In this document: positions 49,446-60,227 of the stretch, in pieces
Layout of the letters: each line of letters starts with the position of its first letter
Numbering within the stretch: position 1 is the stretch's first letter
Assembly: GCF_015356865.1 (NCBI RefSeq)
Contig: NZ_JAAFZA010000035.1
Coordinates: 1-60,227 of the forward strand
Length of the DNA: 60,227 bases
Origin: Catenulispora pinisilvae
Lineage (GTDB): Bacteria > Actinomycetota > Actinomycetes > Streptomycetales > Catenulisporaceae
Reading direction: 5' to 3'
Notes under the pieces: model-generated
Databases searched by the model: none
What the model saw: the letters and a program-made list of their open reading frames with translations, nothing else
What the model was told of the DNA's origin: nothing
Program-made: the position numbers and the translations under genes

Positions 49446-50159
49446 ATGAAGCGCAGCAAGGGCTACCGCAACGCCGCGGCGAAGATCGACGCCGACGAGT
49501 TCTACCCGCCGCTGACGGCGATCCGCCTGGCCAAGGAGACCTCGGTCACCAAGTTCGACAGCTCGGTCGAGGTCTCGATGCGGCTGGGCATCGACCCCCG
49601 CAAGGCCGACCAGATGGTCCGCTCCACCGTCGTGCTCCCGCACGGCACCGGCAAGACCGCCCGCGTCCTGGTCTTCGCCCAGGGCGACAAGGCCGAGGCG
49701 GCCCGCGAGGCCGGCGCCGACATCGTGGGCTCCGACGAGCTGATCGACGAGGTCGCCAAGGGCCGGCTGGACTTCGACGCGGTCGTGGCCACCCCGGACC
49801 TGATGGGCAAGGTCGGCCGCCTGGGCCGGGTGCTGGGCCCGCGTTCGCTGATGCCGAACCCGAAGACCGGCACCGTCACCGCCGACGTGGCCAAGGCCGT
49901 CAACGACATCAAGGGCGGCAAGATCGAGTTCCGGGCCGACCGGCACTCGAACCTGAACTTCATCATCGGCAAGGTGTCCTTCTCCGAGCAGCAGCTCGCC
50001 GAGAACTACGCCGCCGCGCTGGAGGAGGTGCTGCGGGTGAAGCCCAGCGCCGCCAAGGGCCGGTACCTGCGCAAGATCACCTTCGCCACGACGATGGGCC
50101 CGGGCATCCAGGTCGACGCCAACCGGGTGCGCAACGTCGCCGGCGAGGACGAGGCGTGA
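49446..50159 (+). CDS. rplA: 50S ribosomal protein L1
   Basis: A 237-residue L1 from an ATG at 49446 with SD AGGAGAG. Domain I holds [24 protein letters not shown], and domain II has the [26 protein letters not shown] strand-helix and [31 protein letters not shown], the L1 signature. It forms the mobile L1 stalk at the ribosomal E site and usually represses its own operon by binding mRNA. A strong terminator follows at 50196, separating it from rplJL. Confidence 0.96.
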   Translation: MKRSKGYRNAAAKIDADEFYPPLTAIRLAKETSVTKFDSSVEVSMRLGIDPRKADQMVRSTVVLPHGTGKTARVLVFAQGDKAEAAREAGADIVGSDELIDEVAKGRLDFDAVVATPDLMGKVGRLGRVLGPRSLMPNPKTGTVTADVAKAVNDIKGGKIEFRADRHSNLNFIIGKVSFSEQQLAENYAAALEEVLRVKPSAAKGRYLRKITFATTMGPGIQVDANRVRNVAGEDEA

Positions 50160-50195
50160 GCTGACGCCCCGCGCACAGCAGAGCATTGATACGTT

Positions 50196-50226
50196 GAGCC
50201 CCCGTCCCGGGTCGGGACGGGGGCTC
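50196..50226 (+). terminator. Terminator after rplA
   Basis: A 14-bp perfect stem GAGCCCCCGTCCCG (50196-50209) with 50213-50226 and a 3-nt loop, 36 bp after the stop. No T-run follows, as is common in actinomycetes. Confidence 0.8.
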
Positions 50227-50266
50227 GATGCCTTATCGGTGGTCAGAACCACCCCCGGCCCCGTGC

Positions 50267-50443
50267 TAATCTTGACGCAGCCGAAGACCGCTGGTCGCTG
50301 ATCCGAGCCGAACGGCCCGGACCAGTCGAAGGCCTCCTCCCACGGAGCGACCCGCCGAGGCGCGATAAGTGAAGCAGTCTGATCGTCCGCCAGGACGGTC
50401 CTCCTGACCTGTGACGCCCGCGCTGACGCGCCGGGCGTTTTTT
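50267..50443 (+). promoter_or_regulatory. rplJ (L10) leader with intrinsic attenuator
   Basis: A possible -10 box TAATCT (50267-50272) starts a leader of about 210 nt before rplJ. Its middle part can fold as a kinked stem typical of L10-L12 binding sites. It ends in ACGCCCG/CGGGCGT (50414-50420 with 50432-50438) followed by six T (50438-50443), a textbook terminator 46 bp before the rplJ start. Binding of L10(L12)4 could favour it. Confidence 0.6.
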
Positions 50444-50489
50444 CGTGTCGAGGCTGGAGTCGGCTCTGACACCCCGGAAGGAGGCCCGT

Positions 50490-51014
50490 ATGGCGAGGCC
50501 TGACAAGGCGGCCGCGGTCGCCGAGATCGCGGATCACTTCCGCGACTCGAACGCCGCCGTGCTGACCGAGTACCGCGGGCTCACTGTCGCGCAGCTGAAG
50601 GAACTTCGGCGCGCGCTCGGTGCGACCACGGACTACGCCGTGGTGAAGAACACGCTGACCAAGGTCGCAGCTCGTGAGGCCGGGGTCACCGGCCTGGACG
50701 TGGCGGCGCTGAAGGGTCCTTCGGCCATCGCCTTCATCAAGGGCGACCCGGTCGAGGCGGCCAAGGGTCTTCGTGACTTCGCCAAGGCGAACCCCCTTCT
50801 GGTGATCAAGGGCGGGGTGATGGAGGGCAAGACCCTCACCCCCGAGGAGATCACCAAGCTCGCGGACCTGGAGTCCCGCGAGGTTCTGCTGGCCAAGGCG
50901 GCCGGCGCGATGAAGGCGTCCCTCGCGAACGCGGCGGCGCTCTTCCAGGCTCCTTTGGCCAAGGCCGTCCGCACCGTGGACGCGCTGTCGGCCAAGAAGT
51001 CCGCCGACGCCTGA
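50490..51014 (+). CDS. rplJ: 50S ribosomal protein L10
   Basis: A 174-residue L10 from an ATG at 50490 with SD GGAAGGAGG. The N-terminal rRNA-binding domain contains [28 protein letters not shown] and [17 protein letters not shown]. The C-terminal helix ([16 protein letters not shown]) binds L7/L12 dimers. With rplL it forms the ribosomal stalk base. It lies behind a leader carrying an intrinsic attenuator, so it is probably autoregulated. Confidence 0.96.
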   Translation: MARPDKAAAVAEIADHFRDSNAAVLTEYRGLTVAQLKELRRALGATTDYAVVKNTLTKVAAREAGVTGLDVAALKGPSAIAFIKGDPVEAAKGLRDFAKANPLLVIKGGVMEGKTLTPEEITKLADLESREVLLAKAAGAMKASLANAAALFQAPLAKAVRTVDALSAKKSADA

Positions 51015-51066
51015 TAGGCACCCGGCAAAACCAAGCTAGACCTCACTTAGAGAAAGGACGCCTATC

Positions 51067-51450
51067 ATGGCGAAGCTCAGCAAGGACGAGCTGCTCGAGG
51101 CTTTCAAGGAGATGACTCTGATCGAGCTCTCCGAGTTCGTGAAGCTGTTCGAGGACACCTTCGACGTCAAGGCCGCCGCCCCGGTCGCCGCGGCCGGTCC
51201 GGCCGGTCCGGCCGCCGCCGCCGAGGCCCCGGCCGAGCAGGAGGAGTTCGACGTCATCCTGGAGTCGGCCGGCGACAAGAAGATCCAGGTCATCAAGGTC
51301 GTGCGCGAGCTGACCTCGCTGGGTCTGAAGGAAGCCAAGGACCTCGTCGACGGCGCGCCGAAGGCCGTGCTGGAGAAGGCCACCAAGGAGGCCGCCGAGA
51401 AGGCCAAGGCTTCCCTGGAAGAGGCCGGCGCCGGCGTCTCCGTGAAGTAG
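51067..51450 (+). CDS. rplL: 50S ribosomal protein L7/L12
   Basis: A 127-residue stalk protein. The N-terminal dimerisation helices ([29 protein letters not shown]) are followed by an Ala/Pro/Gly hinge ([19 protein letters not shown]). The globular domain [36 protein letters not shown] binds translation factors. It lies 52 bp after rplJ in the same transcript, with a GAAAGG SD, and is closed by the terminator at 51475. The expected high expression fits its strongly biased codon use. Confidence 0.97.
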   Translation: MAKLSKDELLEAFKEMTLIELSEFVKLFEDTFDVKAAAPVAAAGPAGPAAAAEAPAEQEEFDVILESAGDKKIQVIKVVRELTSLGLKEAKDLVDGAPKAVLEKATKEAAEKAKASLEEAGAGVSVK

Positions 51451-51474
51451 TTCTGCTTCACGGCGCGAGCCATT

Positions 51475-51508
51475 CGAAGGACCCCCGGGGTTTCCCGGGG
51501 GTCCTTCG
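51475..51508 (+). terminator. Terminator after rplL
   Basis: A 15-bp perfect stem, CGAAGGACCCCCGGG (51475-51489) with 51494-51508, around GTTT. It separates rplJL from rpoBC, but read-through remains possible. Confidence 0.85.
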
Positions 51509-51847
51509 CGCTGTCCGCCGTGACCAGTGTGATGACCATGTGCGGCCGATGCGCGCGGGATGCGCGAGGGCAATGATCGGCGCCCGCCTCTTGACGTCGG
51601 CCCAGCTACGCGGGATTCTGCGGTACGTCAGCTCCGTACGTCAGCTCCATAAGACGCACCCGCCAGGGCCGAGGCAGCGCGAGGCACGGCCCGGGAAGAA
51701 AAAAGGTGCGAAGGACGGACGTCCCGCCCGTGTCGGCGGCGACAACTGTCGGTCGATCCGGCTAGTCTGTCCGTCTGTTGCCCGACGCGTCGGTGGCCCG
51801 CCAATACCGGGCCGGCCGGCCCGCGTCAGGCCTATTAAGGCACGGGC

Positions 51848-51876
51848 TGGACAGGCGTGGCCGAGATGGCTACACT
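51848..51876 (+). promoter_or_regulatory. rpoB promoter
   Basis: TGGACA (51848-51853), 17 bp and TACACT (51871-51876) form a near-consensus housekeeping promoter, giving a leader of about 185 nt before the TTG start. A weaker candidate, GCGACA/TAGTCT with 18 bp, is at 51739-51768. The rest of the 619-bp rplL-rpoB gap shows no gene. Confidence 0.6.
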
Positions 51877-52069
51877 GTTCGTTTGCGCTGCCTTTCTGCA
51901 TGCCCTGTACGTTTAACGGCCTCGCGAAACCTTCGAACCAATCGGCTCCCACGCGGTGAATACCGCAGCCGACCTGGGGTTTCGCCGGATCCGTCGGCGG
52001 GTAGGGATACAGGTTCATCCGGTAGCGCTAAGGACAGCCAGTCCAGTCCGAGCCCCGGAAGGACCCCTC

Positions 52070-55546
<3,477 letters not shown>

Positions 55547-55578
55547 TCGAACGAGTCATCGAGGAGGATAGAAACCAC

Positions 55579-59454
<3,876 letters not shown>

Positions 59455-59477
59455 GGTCTGAGTTGGTAGAGCGCTGA

Positions 59478-59516
59478 GAAGGGCGGTCGTTCCCCGGTGG
59501 GGAGCGGCCGCCCTTC
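59478..59516 (+). terminator. rpoBC terminator
   Basis: GAAGGGCGG (59478-59486) pairs with CCGCCCTTC (59508-59516); inner CCCC/GGGG extends the stem. It lies 24 bp after the rpoC stop. Confidence 0.8.
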
Positions 59517-59556
59517 GGTTTGGTGGCGGGCCGCCGGTTTGGCCAGAATTGCGCCT

Positions 59557-59839
59557 ATGATGATTCGGCCGCTCAGCGAAGTTCAGGAACATTTCGCCGA
59601 CTACGTCCGCCGGGCAAGTACCGAGCGCGAGCACGTCGTGATCACGGTGAACGGCCCGGAGCGAGGCCGTGTTGGTGGGGGTCGAGGAGTGGGAGAGCAT
59701 CACGGAGACGCTCTTCTGGCTGTCGCAGCCTGGATTTGCCGAGGATGCGGCCGAGGCACGGGCGAACCCCGGAGGCGGGATGTCTAGCGAGGAAGCGGCG
59801 GCTTGGATTGCCGAGCGTCGCCGACCGGAGGGCGAATGA
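59557..59839 (+). pseudogene. Phd/YefM-type antitoxin gene with one-base frameshift
   Basis: The ATG at 59557 opens MMIRPLSEVQEHFADYVRRASTEREHVVITVNG, the N-terminal DNA-binding part of Phd/YefM antitoxins. At the CCC run 59655-59657 the frame fails. Removing one C restores NGRSEAVLVGVEEWESITETLFWLSQPGFAED and a C-terminal toxin-binding tail to the stop at 59839. The continuous similarity on both sides shows a single-base insertion, or a sequencing error. About 95 residues would result when repaired, normal for the family. Confidence 0.75.
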
Positions 59840-59879
59840 CTCACCACATCGGGATCTGAGCCGGCCGCCGGCGAAGACA

Positions 59880-59948
59880 AGCCGCGCCACCATCGTCATC
59901 GATCTCGTGCCGGTGGCCCACCGCGTGGACGCCTATCGCCCCCGCTAG
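59880..59948 (+). pseudogene. Possible 3' remnant of a RelE/ParE-type toxin gene
   Basis: The frame ending at 59948 finishes RATIVIDLVPVAHRVDAYRPR, which resembles the last strand and AHRxxxY tail of RelE/ParE toxins. It lies just where the partner of the Phd-type antitoxin should be. No toxin N-terminus is found in any frame. Similarity is short, so this is tentative. Positions 59949-60108 hold no gene that I can support. Confidence 0.35.
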
Positions 59949-60108
59949 TGCGGTGGCCGGGTTGGTTCGCCGGGTTGGTGGTGTGGTCGCCGGTTGGGGT
60001 TGCGTTGTGTGTGGGGTGGTTGAAGGGCGTTGTGAAGAAATCGGCGGTTCCGGCCAACTGTTGGGCTGATCCGGTGCGGCGGGGCGGGATGGGGCCGGAA
60101 GGCGAGTT

Positions 60109-60227
60109 CTACCGGTCGTCGCAACGCGTTGTGGTTGTGTGGTCTGACAGTAGCTTGGTGAGGCGTTCGGCTGGGGTATCCCAGTCGAGGACTTTGCGGG
60201 GTCGCCGGTTGAGTTTGGCGGCGACGG
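60109..60227 (-). mobile_element. IS30-family transposase, C-terminal fragment at window edge
   Basis: The minus strand encodes VAAKLNRRPRKVLDWDTPAERLTKLL and a short tail to a TAG at 60109-60111. LNxRPRKxLxWxTPAE is the hallmark C-terminal block of IS30-family DDE transposases. The gene runs off the right edge, so intactness cannot be judged. The IS end should lie within the next 100 bp to the left, but I could not identify the terminal inverted repeat. Confidence 0.75.

Noticed and set aside
51956..52069. Upstream extension of rpoB to an earlier start
   Set aside because: The TTG at 52070 has a strong SD and matches the family start; the extension is not similar to other RpoB proteins.

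Overview
The window reads as chromosomal DNA of a high-GC actinomycete. It has GC-rich third codon positions, frequent GTG/TTG starts, F420-type flavoprotein families, a C+ type L33, the short actinobacterial RpoB (TTG start, 1158 aa), and the order tRNA-Thr, tRNA-Met, rpmG, two MaoC genes, murB, aminotransferase, tRNA-Trp, secE, nusG, rplK, rplA, rplJ, rplL, rpoB, rpoC. A Catenulispora-like or Streptomyces-like organism is my inference; nothing in the window fixes the genus.

Left arm (1-16 kb), accessory and housekeeping mix. An AAA+ ATPase and a beta-helical membrane protein form a minus-strand pair. They are followed by an ATP-grasp protein, a RibD-C reductase, a DUF2071 protein, an F420/PPOX-type flavoprotein, a secreted S33 lipoprotein peptidase and a Gln/Tyr-rich repeat protein. 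Next come a large secreted S8-like protein that appears to lack its catalytic His, a zinc-ribbon/SDR fusion without the SDR Tyr, two small remnants, and a seven-bladed WD40 protein.

Sugar-import locus (15.9-25.8 kb). A minus-strand operon encodes a solute-binding lipoprotein, two permeases, a DUF5107/TPR protein and a secreted parallel beta-helix protein. A second DUF5107/TPR gene lies upstream and is divergent from a DeoR-type regulator. The two control regions share an AAATCTTGCAAA element in opposite orientations. No ABC ATPase gene is present, so a shared MsiK-like ATPase elsewhere is likely. This is the best candidate in the window for an undescribed system.

Translation and fatty-acid block (25.9-30.4 kb). 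SIMPL protein, NUDIX hydrolase, tRNA-Thr, tRNA-Met, rpmG, two MaoC hydratase subunits and murB.

Accessory insertion (30.4-43.5 kb) between murB and the aminotransferase. It holds a GT39 mannosyltransferase-like protein and a GT2-GtrA fusion, a two-component system, two TetR regulators flanking a broken F420 nitroreductase gene, a DHA2 drug exporter controlled by the second TetR, a CPBP protease, and a membrane alpha/beta hydrolase.

Core transcription/translation block (43.6-59.5 kb). Aminotransferase, tRNA-Trp, secE, nusG, a secreted CWB2 cell-wall-binding protein unusually placed between nusG and rplK, then rplK, rplA, the L10 leader with an intrinsic attenuator, rplJ, rplL, rpoB and rpoC. 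RpoB carries Thr and Asn at positions equivalent to E. coli 518 and 531 in the rifampicin region.

Right end (59.5-60.2 kb), decayed. A Phd/YefM antitoxin gene broken by a one-base insertion, a possible toxin tail, and the 3' end of an IS30-family transposase that runs off the window.
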